Below, piece after piece: positions 44,192 to 55,915 of a stretch of DNA of 64,000 bases. Made by a program: the position numbers and the translations under genes. The stretch lies in NCBI GenBank assembly GCA_010093515.1, contig MU001689.1, forward strand, positions 189,784 through 253,783. Reading direction: 5' to 3'. Source of the stretch: Lineolata rhizophorae (Eukaryota; Ascomycota; Dothideomycetes; Lineolatales; Lineolataceae). The notes under the pieces were generated by a model that saw nothing but the letters and a program-made list of their open reading frames with translations, made no database searches and was not told the origin of the DNA. Every line of letters begins with the position of its first letter. Position 1 is the stretch's first letter.

Positions 44192-47100
44192 ATGCTGAAG
44201 AAATTGCCGGGCATTTCCGGGCGCCGAAAGAGCGCCGGCACCAATGCCCTCGATGAGTTCGATCAACCTTCGGGCGAGTCCTCTTCATCCTTCCGTGTAA
44301 TGACGCGCGACGAGGTGCTTCATACCGCGGCCCAAGAGGCCGAGAACAAGAAAGTGCACCGTAAGAGCCTCGTGAGTGGCCGCCCGTTCTCGACGCCTTT
44401 GCAGCAACAACAACAGCGCAATAGCCGTCACGCTCAGCATTCGTTCGACGAAGAGTTCGGTTCTAGCAACAGGTAAGGCGGCTGAAACATCTCCATCTGA
44501 CAAATCTTGGCAGCTGACGATTACACAAGAGGAAGCGACGGCAGCAGCGCCAGCCGTTCGACGGGTAGCAAAGGCTACGACACAGCATCCTCGATGCGGT
44601 TCAGTTCTTCCTCCACTCTACCATCTTCGGCCGACGTCGAAGCAGAAGATAATATCTTCAAGAAGAGCCACGCCGGGCATAAACAGTCGTCAGACCACAC
44701 ATTTTCCTTGCGTGGTGCGGCGAAGTCCATCGGTATTGGGCGAGGACACTGGCAAACCGGGTCAGGAGCTTCGAGACAAGAGTTAGGCGGCTCACCTTAT
44801 GATACATCGAATGAATACAGCAAGGGTGGACGCGACCGGTCGCAGACGACGAGCTCATACGCAAGCACGGCGACCCCTCCCAAGCTCGGCGGAGACATAG
44901 GGCTGGGTTTCTCTGATTTCGGGAACGACTTTGGAAGTTACTTCTCCGGGATGGACAAGCGGAGAAGCGCAATCATGGAAGAGAGCCAAACTGGCGGGCC
45001 GCGCAGATCGGTAGGTGTCGCACGATCTACTTTCAGTGACTCCACATATGCTAACTGAAAACAAGGATACCGAGCCTGTTCGTTCATATCAGCCAAAGCC
45101 TGAGCTGCCTCAGTCACGGTCCTTCAACACCCCACAGCCAATCCGCATCGACAAGTCGAAAGAGATCGACCAATCTCCGTACTCTTGGGATAGTCGGGAC
45201 TCTGGTGATGGCTTGATGTCTTCACCACGCACCGATAGCCCCAGTCTCCAAGACAAACCGCCGCCACCTCCACCGCACGCTGCTCTCAGAGCAAACTCCT
45301 ATCCCACAAACATTCCAGAGCCTCCCGTGCCTGCGCACACAGAAAGAAGATCTGGTAGATTTGGAACTCCGAAGGTGGTGGGAGGACTGCAACGACGGTC
45401 TAATACGTCGTCTGGGGAGATTCAGGATGCGGATGCGGAGTTGGTCAGGCGTTCTGTGAATGCTTCCCGGGCAGCTAGGCGCTCAAATAGCCCGCCTAAA
45501 GAAGGTCGTCCTCCGGCAAGACCGCAGCAGAGCAATCCTGTCGGTTATTCACCGTCCGATGCTTCATTGACGATACCTTCGCTGTCATCTGCATCTTCTA
45601 GCCTCGAAGTTAAGGACAAGAATCCCTATCAAGTTCGGAACCTCACGCCCGAAACGCCGATGGAAAGCCGTAGTGCGGTATCGAATAATACAACACCACG
45701 GGCTGCTCCGGCGCAGAAGCCGATGCCTCCACTTCCAAAGAGTCCGGATGCCGAACCTGTACAGTTGTTCGAGGATTCTGATGCTGCTCTTGCCTCGGTG
45801 GCCGCCAAATATACGAGCTCTAATCAAAATGACGTAACGGAGCAGCCGAAGGTCATGAATGCGGCGCAGTTTGAAAGGTACAAGAAGCAGAAGGAAATGA
45901 GCGGCGGTGATTCGGACTCAGAGAACTCGTCTGAGGCTGGCTCAGACTATGACGACGACGATACCGAACGTGACCGGAAGCAGCAGGAAGCACGGCGTAA
46001 ACAGGCTGCCCATCTTGCTGTGCACCGACAGCAGATGCGTAAGGTTGTCGGCGGCTCTTCCGAGGAACCCGGGCCATTGCCTGATCGGCCGGGCCTAGGG
46101 AGTACTCTAAGCTTACCTGCTGGACTTTCATCGATGGGCCTGAACGATGGAACAGGCGGTGGGAAATCGAGCGACGAAGAAGATGAAGATATCCCGCTTG
46201 GCGTGCTCCAAGCACATGGCTTCCCGGGCAAAAACCGTCCTCCGAGCCGCCTTCCTAATGCGCCTGTGAGCTGGGAGCTCCCGGGTCCGAATGGCGTCCC
46301 GCCGCGTCCTGCAACCGCGACGGGCGGCCCGCGCTCTGTCTCTGGTATGTCAGTCGCGGGGGGTCCCGATCGTGCCGGTGGACCACTGCCAGCCTTCGCT
46401 AGGAACCTCCCCAAGGACGTGCCGCCTTTCTTCGGCGCCGGCCTTGTTCAAGCGCCGAATCGCGAATCGCTTATGTATGGAAGAAATCCGACGGGGCCTC
46501 CGCCTGGTGCTATGGGTAACGACGGTGGCTTGGTAGGGGTAATTGCCCAGGAGGAGAGGGCGAGGGCTGCGAGGAGAGGTTCGCCGAATATGCAGACGGG
46601 GCAGTTCAGTATGCCGCAACAACAGCAGCAACAGATGCCCCAGCAGCAAGTGGGCGGTGGTATGGGAATGAACGGTATGGGCATGAATGGCATGGGCATG
46701 ATAGGTGGCGGCATGGGCATGGGCATGGGTCAGATGGGCATGATGGGCCCTCAAATGATGGGGCAGCAGGGCATGCCCAATTTTGACCAGCAGATGCTGT
46801 TCCAGCAGCAGATGGCCCAGCAGCAACAAATGCAGCAGATGCTGCAAGCCATGGCCATGATGACGGGCCAGCAGCTCAATCCTATGGGCATGGGTATGGG
46901 CATAAACCCACAACAGCAGAATTTCCAGGGCAACCAATCGCTCCGCCCGCCCTCAATGGCCAGCGTGGCCACCCAACAACGTCCCCCTCGTGCCATGAGC
47001 ATGACGTCCCAAACACCTTTCCCAATGGGCATGGGCCAGCAGCAGCAGCCGATGCAGCAACCCTGGCTCACCCCGGCCGCCGCGAACCGCAGCACGTACG

Positions 47101-47576
47101 CTCCCTCGGTAATGAACCTTGCGCCTCCGCCGCCGCCGCTGCACGGCGGCGGATACGCCCCTTCGCTGGCGCCCTCGGAACGCTCCAACATCGGCATGGC
47201 GTCACGCTATCGGCCCGTCGCTCAGCACCAGCCCAATGCGGACACCATGTCGACCGTCACATCGGGCACGGCAATGCCGGGGCGCGGCAGCTTGGCGGCC
47301 GCCGAGGAAGCGGAGCGGCCGCGCAGCGGCGCGGGCGGTGTCGGGGGCAAGTTGAGAGTTGGAATCAGGGCAAAGTCGAAGAGCCGCGAGCGGAAACCGC
47401 TACAGAGGCAGAGCTCGACGGAGGACGATGACGATGAAGGTTGGGAGAGCATGAAGAAGAAGAGGAACGCGACGAAGGGGAAGTGGGGGTCGGGCGGCGC
47501 GGCAGCGGCGAGCTCGGCGGAGGCGAGGAGCGCGTCGGAGCCGTCGCTGGCGGCATTGTATTATGATGTGGTGTAA
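44192..47576 (+). CDS. Large low-complexity protein of unknown function
   Basis: Exons 44192-44472, 44530-45010 and 45066-47576 join to 1090 residues. I do not recognise a catalytic domain. The N-terminus is basic (MLKKLPGISGRRKSAG) and followed by Ser-rich disordered sequence. Blocks that look constrained are FSDFGNDFGSYFSGMDKRRSAIME near residue 240, AQFERYKKQKEMSGG and EARRKQAAHLAVHRQQMRKV in mid-protein, and DEDIPLGVLQAHGFPGKNRPP after them. Between are Pro-rich and acidic stretches. From about 46610 to 47060 the sequence is dominated by Gln, Met and Gly, with repeats of GMGMNGMGM and QQQ. The tail is basic then acidic (KSKSRERKP, TEDDDDEGWESMKKK). A cytoplasmic scaffold or RNA-binding condensate component is only a guess. 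A long leader with a possible intron precedes it. Confidence 0.8.
46612..46880 (+). repeat. Gln/Met/Gly codon repeats in the unknown protein
   Basis: Runs of CAG/CAA codons alternate with ATGGGCATG-type units that encode Gly-Met repeats. Such tracts are prone to length change and give strongly disordered protein. Confidence 0.75.
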
Positions 47577-50114
47577 TGGATGGAGCTAGCTCGAGTTCGA
47601 CGATTTGCCTGGAAGATTCGGAACGGGTCTCTTTTCGCCAACATCTTGCAATACTTGGGGAACGTCGGCTTCGCATAACCAACTTTTGGGTCGCACTCGG
47701 CAAGGAATTCGCATCGTTAACTAGCACCAAATCTGTCTTTTGCCCTTTCTGGATTTCGAGATCGGGGGCCTCGTAGGGCCCTTATTACTGCATCTTTGGC
47801 GCCTGTTTACGTTGGGTAAAAAAAATCTCTTGCGGAAAGACCTTGTCTCTTTTTATCTACGCCTTCTTTTATTCGCTTTTTTACTCCATTTCGTCCGGTC
47901 TCTACTCTCCCTCTTCCCGCCCTTGGGTAATCCTATTTTCTTTTCCGTGTCTACGGTTTTAATGAAGTAGTTGAAAAGGGGAGTGCGTCATAATGAGCGA
48001 GCGGAGGGACCTTAAATCTATTTCACCAAGTTAGGCCTTGTCGTGTACCTCCCTCCACCTTCGCTTCCTCGATGTTCTTTTCCTAGCATGCTAGTTGCTA
48101 TGGCTTCTACAATAACTTGCTCGTTGGCTTTCGGCCTTCGTTTTCTACATCTTTCGTTGGTCTCCGTGTGTTGCTAGACACCTTGTTATTCTTGCGCTTT
48201 GCATAGTGGTGGCTTTCTCTATCGGCCTTTATTTCGCGTTGCTTGCCTCGTTTATGCACGCACGGGATGGGGTTTATGAGGTGGATAGAAGCGAGTTGTA
48301 ATTGGATCGAGTGCTGCCGGCTTAGGAGATATTGACGGTGGGTGCGTATGTGGCTAGAGCCTTTTTGGGGATGTGCTCGGTTGTCTGTTGGATGGGGGGG
48401 CTTGTAGTTTGTGTAGTGATGTTGATATGTACCGTGGAAGAGGAATGGGAGAAAGAATTGCCTTTGCATAGAATTGGTTGTGGAGTGTTGCATGGGTGAT
48501 GTGATGGTGAGAACTGACGGTACGCGTGCTATGGCTAAGTGCCTCACTGGTACGGAGTATAGCGTGGCTGGATTAGTAGTTGGTTGTGGGAGAGGTTGTG
48601 ATTGGCTATGCTTTGCAAGTGTAGAAAGTGAGGGTTAGTACTCTGTGTAGGGAATTCTCTTTGATCAGCCTCATGGCTACTCCGAGATCATCGGCATTGG
48701 CACTCGTAGCCTAGCCATATGGTCTTTCTGTCAGTGAAAGCAGATCAGGTTCCCTCAGTACTATAATATTGTTGCACAATCACATAGAAGAACCAAAATG
48801 TCTAGGACTGCTCGCATTAACCAGTCACGTCTGCATTAAGACATCTACTAGATAGTATGGATTGGTTCTGTGCGGCTCAAATTCGAAAAGACACCCTGAA
48901 CCTTGATGACTGGCCTTTCAGCCGCCGGCACTTATGATTCGAATGCTAACCATGCGTGCACCACAAAGTATAAGCACTGAGTTGCACGACTCTCAAACTC
49001 TAAAGCATCGATCAATATTAGTGGTCATTAGCACGGCTCAGTTTATTTATACATATCCTTGGGAATGCGCTCCGTAAACAGATCCACACGCACGCCACCG
49101 GAGTCCACTCCGCCAACGTAACCACTCGAAGTCTCGGACAGCATTCCCCCCGCCGCGTAATCCATCCCGCTCCCAACCAACCACCCGCATCCGGCCATTG
49201 GATTTGGGGGTTAAACACCGGGTCGGACTGCAGCAACTCGCCCGCGCGTGGCTGGCGCGTGCGCCCGGCCCAGCCACCCAGTGGCCCGCGCCCCCTCCTG
49301 GTCCCGCTCAACGCTAATCCGTATCTAGACGCGCTAGCGCCGCATCCGGTCGCGGCGCGCGATCGCCGCATGGTTGCCCTGCCAGCCTCTCTGTTTGCAC
49401 GCACGCGGACGGCACGGAGCAGAGCAGAGCAGAGTGCGAAGTATGTACGTAGTACGGAGCATGTGCCGTAGAGCCGCGTTATTGTTCCCCACAAACCTTC
49501 CCGGCCAACCAGCCAGGGCGCCCTGCCTGCCACCAGCGGAGGAGAGCTGGCGCGGCCGGTTGCTGTGGTTCTGGACCCGCTGTGGAGGCCGTGGGCGCCG
49601 GGCTGCGAGGCGGCGAGGAGGCTGTTTCAGGCCCGGGTGCGGTCGATGGCCGTTCCTGGCGATCGTTGACGCGGCTTGGTCGCGATGAGGCTGATGGCGG
49701 TCGGGAGGTGCTGGGGCAACGGGACGGTTGTTTGGTGCGATGGCTGGGCCGCTGGTGGTGAGGTTGCTGGGAGAAGGGGACGTGTTGCGTAGACGGTGGC
49801 TCCGTGCGACATGTATATAATGGGTGAGAGTGCGGCGCCTGGATGGTGGACTTTTCAACTCAGCAGAATTCAACAAGCATCTTCATAACTCACACGCACT
49901 CGAGAAAGCCTAGGAGAGCTGTTTCTGTTGCGGGATATCGTTATTGTTTCTTTGAAGCTTGTTCGACTGAACTCCATCTCATTTCAAGTCTCGGTTCCTT
50001 CGACAATTACCTTCACTTTCTCTCCCCCAAACGGTCTCCAAGTTCACTCGACCACCGCCTCTAACCTTCTCGATCCTATCCCGCAACTACCTCATCACCT
50101 TCCACCCACCCAAA
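47577..50114. other. Spacer before the small secreted protein gene
   Basis: About 2.5 kb. 47577-49000 is AT-rich 3' sequence without plausible coding frames. 49050-49800 is GC-rich with motif-free open frames. 49814-50114 is promoter and leader of the next gene. Confidence 0.55.
49814..49820 (+). promoter_or_regulatory. TATA box of the small GPI-protein gene
   Basis: TATATAA lies about 300 bp before the start codon at 50115. The leader that follows is rich in A, C and T (CAACTCAGCAGAATTCAACA), as in highly expressed fungal surface-protein genes. Confidence 0.55.
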
Positions 50115-50429
50115 ATGCAGCTCACCACCGTTCTCGCCTCCACCCTTGCTCTCTTTGCCTCCTCTGCTTCCGCAACGTAAGTCTCCGCTTCCAATCCAAC
50201 TACCATCAGGCCGCTTCATCTCATTGCTAATATATGAGTCCGCAGTTACTACGGCATGAACTCGACCATGACCACCAGCGCCTACATGACGGGCACCAGC
50301 GCACCCTCGCCGACCTTCTCCCAGGGCGCTCCTTTCACCGGCGCCGCTGCCCCGCATGCGACTGCTGGCGGCGTGGCTGGGCCGGCGCTGGGCCTCGCTG
50401 TGTTTGGCGGTGCGGCACTTTTCCTCTAA
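50115..50429 (+). CDS. Small secreted, probably GPI-anchored surface protein
   Basis: Two exons, 50115-50176 and 50246-50429, encode 81 residues; the gene is easily missed because both exons are short. The start has a strong context (CAAAATGCAG). Residues 1-20 form a clean signal peptide (MQLTTVLASTLALFASSASA), with cleavage expected before TYYG. The mature middle is a short Ser/Thr/Ala/Pro/Gly stretch (NSTMTTSAYMTGTSAPSPT) with one N-glycosylation site, N-S-T. The end has small residues (ATAGGVAG) followed by a hydrophobic tail, LGLAVFGGAALFL, ending at the stop. That is the pattern of a GPI attachment signal. After processing only about 35-45 residues would remain on the wall or membrane. 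No cysteines, so it is not a hydrophobin or CFEM protein. A structural wall or adhesion role is inferred; no family recognised. Confidence 0.8.
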
Positions 50430-51552
50430 ACGAGAGACGAGACGAGTTTGGTTGTGATTTCAGAGGACACTTTACATAATTCGGGTGTTTTGGAACTCAT
50501 AGAACATAAATTGGCGCCAACTTAATTGCGAGCATCTTGGCATTGATTCGACATGGAGGAATGGATTTGGATCGTCGGTAATGCTCTAATGTCTTGGTGG
50601 AATTGATCAGGGTGTAAGAGGCGGAATTGGAACTGGATGGGGTTTCTTGGAAATGGAAAGTACTATGGGTTCATGGGTAATACAAATTGGACTGTAAATA
50701 GATACGACCGGCATTATCTGAGAAGCATTAGATAGAATGATATAATGTCGACTTGTTGATAAAGCTCTATCCTATGGGAAATAGTCGCAATTAATTATGA
50801 GTTCCTAGTTGCTCGTCATGACCACATCGTTGCTTGTAGAGCACGGAGTTCAACTAGGATACTCAACGTAGGTAGGGGCATCTTTGGCCAATAGACATAC
50901 AAAGTCGATTGGTTGGCCTTGACAAAAATTGAATGCAAGATAGACTAGAGATCCTTCCGAAAAGTTGAACCGAGCCCCGTATAGGTAAGGAGTACAGTGC
51001 TAATGCAGCACGTCACTTGATCACGGGTTGAAGGGAAAATTCTTCCCAGACTGCATGGAGAATATGCCCAATTTACCTATAGGAACCGCTCACTGACATC
51101 ACGATCCCCTCAAACACATGGGTGGCATTCGCTCTGGCAAGACAAGATATCGGAACTTCCAGCCGCCCTACGGAAGGAGTCGAGGAGCGGCGAGAGGACT
51201 GCGCTTGCGTTGGTGAAGGAGAAGAAGAGGAAGGTGAGATGGGCGGCGGGCCGGGAAAAGGCGAGGCCTCCCGGGCCGTGCGCTCTCTCGGTTAAGCAGG
51301 GTGGCCTGGGGCTCTTTTCGGCGCTACAGGCGCACGACGGCCGCAGACTCTGCATCACGCGCATCCCCAATCCCGCACCGAGTCCCCCCCATCTTGCCGC
51401 CGTCCGCCGCGCATTGCCCGACAAACCCCCTCCCCCGCCCCCTCCTCCGTACCTGTTCGGGGAAGTAACCCCCCTTCGGGCGTCGGTCCCCCGCGCTCCC
51501 ATAAGAGCTCCCAGCCCCCTCCCGCCCGCCCTCACCGCACCGTGCCTCGCTT
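50430..51552. other. Spacer upstream of the aminopeptidase
   Basis: About 1.1 kb. AT-rich until about 51050, then GC-rich toward the next gene, with C-rich tracts at 51370-51480. No gene seen. Confidence 0.6.
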
Positions 51553-54500
51553 TTGATGCGGTACATGAAGCCTCCCGGGTCCGCTGTCGCGTGTCGTTCT
51601 CGCGGTGTGACGTGCGCTCCTCGATCGAGACATCTACCGCTGTCGACGGTGCTTTCCCCTGCCGCCGCTCCTGCTGCGCCCCGGCCGAACTGCCGCTGGC
51701 TTCGTCAGACAGCCGCCAGTCCGCGCGTAGCAGCCGCGCTGCGCCCCGGCCGATCTAGCATTGCCCGCGCCTCCTGCTACAGCACCACCGGCACCAGGTG
51801 CATCTCGTCCGCCTCGCCCACTTACACTTCGAGCCCTCAGCAACTGACGCCGACGTCACGCGCGCACCGCAACCTTGCAAAACCTCTCTATTCGCCGCGA
51901 GCTTTCGTCAGACATTGCTCATACCAGCGAACCATGTGCAGGCATCTCGAGGGCGCCGCCGACGCTACGGGGTCGGTCGACGTGACCAAGGGCCGGGAGG
52001 TGCTCCCCAAGAACGTGAAGCCGCTTCACTATGACCTCACCCTCGAGCCGAATTTTGACACCTTCGAATACGAGGGCAAGGTGGCGATTGAGTGAGTAGA
52101 AACAATGTCACGCGACGGACTCGATCCGGATGAGCCCCCGCCGGACTATCGTTGTCGGCCTGGCATCACGAATGCTCATTTAATCTGCGCAGCCTGGACG
52201 TCGTCGAGGACAGTACCTCCATCACCTTGAACACGCTCGAACTCAAGATCCACTCGACCGAGATCAGCTCCGGCTCCAAACTCGTCACGTCGTCGCCGGA
52301 CCTGGAGTACAATGATGACTCGCAGAGCACCAAGATTTCTTTCCGGGAGGTCATCCCCGCGGGCTCGAAGGCCAAGCTAGTGCAGCGTTTCGCCGGCACG
52401 CTTAACGACAACATGGCCGGTTTCTACCGTTCCTCCTTTGACGGCCCGAATGGCACCAAGAAGTACCTGGCAACGACGCAGATGGAGCCTACGGATGCGC
52501 GCCGCGCCTTCCCCTGCTTTGACGAGCCTGCCCTCAAGGCCGTCTTCACCATCACGCTCATTGCGCCCAAGGAGATGACGTGCCTGAGCAATATGGACGT
52601 GGCGTCGGAGGCCGATGTCGAATCCAAGATGAACGGGTGCACCAAGAAGGCCGTCACCTTCAACAAGACGCCGCTCATGTCAACGTACCTCCTAGCGTTC
52701 ATCGTCGGCGAGCTGAAGATGATCGAGACGGATGCGTTCCGCGTGCCGGTGCGCGTCTTCGCAACGCCCGACCGCGACATCGAGCATGGCCGTTTCGCGG
52801 TCGACTTGGCTGCGAAGACGCTCGACTTCTACGAGAAGAAGTTCAATTCACCCTTCCCGCTGCCTAAAATGGATATGGTGGCGATTCCCGACTTCTCGGC
52901 GGGCGCCATGGAGAACTGGGGCCTGGTGACGTACCGCGTCGTGGACTTGTTGTTCGACGAGAAGGTGAGCGGGGCTTCGACCAAGCAGCGCGTGGCCGAG
53001 GTGGTGCAGCACGAGCTGGCGCACCAATGGTTCGGAAACCTAGTGACGATGGATTTCTGGGACGGCCTATGGCTCAATGAAGGCTTCGCAACATGGATGT
53101 CGTGGTACTCGTGCAACACCTTTTACCCGGAGTGGAAAGTGTGGCAGAGCTACGTGACGGACACGTTGCAGAGCGCGCTCAGCCTCGACTCGCTGCGTAG
53201 CTCTCATCCAATTGAGGTACCTGTCAAGCGTGCCGACGAGATCAACCAGATCTTCGATGCCATCTCGTACTCCAAGGGCTCATGCGTGCTACGCATGATC
53301 TCGAAGTACCTAGGCGAGGAGACTTTCATGGAGGGTATCCGGCGCTACCTTAAGAAGCACGCGTACGGCAACACCGAGACGACGGACCTGTGGGCGGCCC
53401 TGAGCGACGCCTCGGGCAAGGACGTTGAGGGCGTCATGGCCATCTGGACCAAGAACGTCGGCTATCCGGTCGTCTTCGTGGCCGAGGACCAGGCCTCGAG
53501 CTCCATCCGCCTCGAGCAGCACCGCTTCCTGCGCACCGCTGACGTCAAGCCTGAGGAAGACAAGACGGTATACCCGGTCTTCCTGGGCCTACGCACAGCG
53601 AGCGGAATCAACGAAGAGCTCACGTTCACCAAGCGCGAGGAGTCGTTCAAGTTGTCCTCGCTCAACTTCTTCAAGCTAAACGCGGATCACTCGGGCCTAT
53701 ACCGAACGTCATACACGCCGGAGCGGCTGCGGCTGCTGGGCGAGGCGGCGGCGTCGAAGAAGGGCCTGCTCAGTGTCGAGGACCGCGCCGGCATGATTGC
53801 TGACGCGGGCGCGCTCGCGTCGTCGGGCTACCAGCACACATCGGGCGTGCTCTCGCTGCTCGAGAGCTTCAAGGCAGAGCCCGAGTTCGTCGTGTGGGCC
53901 GAGATTACGGGTCGCATCAGCGCGCTGCGCGGCGCGTGGATCTTTGAGGACGAGGCGACCAAGGCGGCGCTAAAGCGGTTCCAGCGCACGCTCGTGGGCG
54001 ACAAGGCGCGCGAGCTGGGCTGGACCTTTGGCGAGGCCGACGGCCACATCGAGCAGCAGTTCAAGAGCCTCATGTTTGGCAGCGCGGGCCTGGCTGGGGA
54101 TGAGCAGGTGGTCAAGGCGGCGTTTGACATCTTTGGCAAGTTTAGGGATGGGGATCGCTCGGCTATTCATCCAAACATTCGCGCGAGCGTGTATGCCATT
54201 GTGCTCAGTGAGGGAGGGGAGGCCGAGGTATGTGTTGGCCCCAGTTGTTTTCGGTTGCCGCTTTCTCTTCTCGCCTTCCATTCTTAAGCTGACCTTGTGA
54301 AAAGTACGACGTGATCCTCAACGAATACCGCACCGCGAAGACGAGCGACGAGCGCAACACGGCGATCCGAGCGCTGGGCCGCGCCAAGAAGCCGGAGCTC
54401 ATCCAGCGCACACTCGCGCTGCCGCTGTCGGACGAGGTCAAGGGCCAGGACATCTACCTGCCGCTGGGCGGGCTGCGCACGCACCCGGAGGGCATCCGCG

Positions 54501-54778
54501 CGCTGTGGGCCTGGATGAAGGACAATTGGGACCTGCTCGAGAAGAAGCTGCCGCCCGGGCTGACGATGCTGGGCTCCGTGGTGAGCATCTGCACGAGCAG
54601 CTTCACGGAGCGCAGCCAGATGGAGGACGTCAAAGGCTTCTTCGGGGAGAGGAAGACCAAGGGGTTCAATCAGAGTTTGGCGCAGAGCCTGGATGCGATT
54701 CTGGCGAAGGCGAAGTGGGTGGAGAGGGATGGTGGGGATGTGAAGGCGTGGTTGGAAGAGAAGGGGTATCATGAGTAA
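51553..54778 (+). CDS. APE2: M1 zinc aminopeptidase (Ape2/Aap1 type)
   Basis: Zinc aminopeptidase that trims N-terminal residues from peptides; yeast relatives Ape2 and Aap1 work in the periplasm, mitochondria and cytosol. Exons 51553-52091, 52193-54227 and 54305-54778 give 1015 residues. The exopeptidase loop GAMENWG and the zinc motif [10 protein letters not shown] followed by NEGFATW (HEXXH-x18-E) are intact, so activity is expected. Substrate-anchor text [13 protein letters not shown] and a full ERAP-like helical C-terminal domain are present. The family core starts near [16 protein letters not shown]. Upstream lie about 125 residues rich in Arg, Ser and Ala that resemble a mitochondrial presequence. 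A second in-frame ATG at 51931 (MCRHLEG) would give 889 residues without it, so two isoforms are possible. The 51553 start is the longest open choice, not proven. Confidence 0.92.
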
Positions 54779-55915
54779 ATGGTGGAAGGTGGTAGGGATG
54801 AAGCTGGAAAGAGGTGAGGCGGGTGCTTATCGACATTGTTGTACATGATGGTAAGCGTCAGGAAGACGGTGGTTTTAAAAGCTAAGAGGGGTTAGAGCGT
54901 GGATAGAGGTTTCCATTGCTTGTTCTACGCCATTGTAACTTCGTAGTATAGCTTAGCAGTAGATAAAGAGGGCTTGGGCAACCACTTCCTCATAGCGTAT
55001 TCAGAAACAAAATTCCCACCTCTTAATGATTGTGGCGCAGCACAGTGCTAGCCGGGTGTTCATGGGGGCAATTGAATCATGAAGTTGGATGCTTGATGGC
55101 AGCGGCATGGCGTCGTGCTCCCGCAATTGTCGAATTCGTGCCACCGCCAGGCTCTTTACTACTTGGAGCGACACAACCTGCCCCTGACAGGTGTACCCTT
55201 CGACCGGTAGGAAAGCAACAAAAGGACTTCCTGCTCATCGCGCGGGACTCGTCAAATTCTTGCGCCAGCCGGACTCCGACCTGCCCGCCAACTTGCTTTG
55301 AAAGCGAAACGGCCGGTGGATTTGAAGCCGGGCATGTGAAAGGCCAGGCCGACGGGAGCCCCGGGACCGATGCGAGACGGCGCGCGCGGCGCACCCAACC
55401 TGCCACGCCAAAGGCCGCCGACCCGCCCACTCGAATCCCCCGAAGCCCCAACAACCAAGAGAAAAGCCTACCACCCACCTCCTAGCACCTCCCAGCACCT
55501 GCATGCGCCATGCCCACCGGCCCTTTGACGGACGTGCTCGACGCCTCTTCCTTCCGCCGATGAACGAGCCTTTCACCTTGGGCCATTGCATCTCCATCCC
55601 CGTCTCCTCCGTCTTCTTCCGCTGCTACTACCGCACACTCGCATCCGCACGCTCGTCTTGAAATATGGGTGCCGCGCCGCATTGAGCACGCCGCTGCTGC
55701 AGAGGTCGGGCTGATTTGGGGTAGCTTTTGCGTGCTTGTTCGCGGAGTAGCAGCCTGGCTGGGAGCTCGCTGGCTAGGCAGACGTTATCCGGCACCTGAC
55801 ACGGCAGAGAACGCGGCGCAGAGGCTGGACTATAGCCCGTTGCGCCATTGGCCGCGCAAGCTACGAAGACCTCACCTCCCCGTCTGGCCCTGGTCCGCAA
55901 AGAACTTGGCTAGCA
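54779..55915. other. Spacer and leader upstream of dolichol kinase
   Basis: About 1.1 kb. The left side is AT-rich 3' sequence. The right side is GC-rich with a pyrimidine tract near 55590-55640, probably the transcription start zone of the next gene. No separate gene recognised. Confidence 0.55.

Noticed and set aside
48107-48547. Minus-strand open frame of 146 codons
   Set aside because: No domain, His/Thr/Ser-rich, lies in the AT-rich 3' region of the upstream gene.
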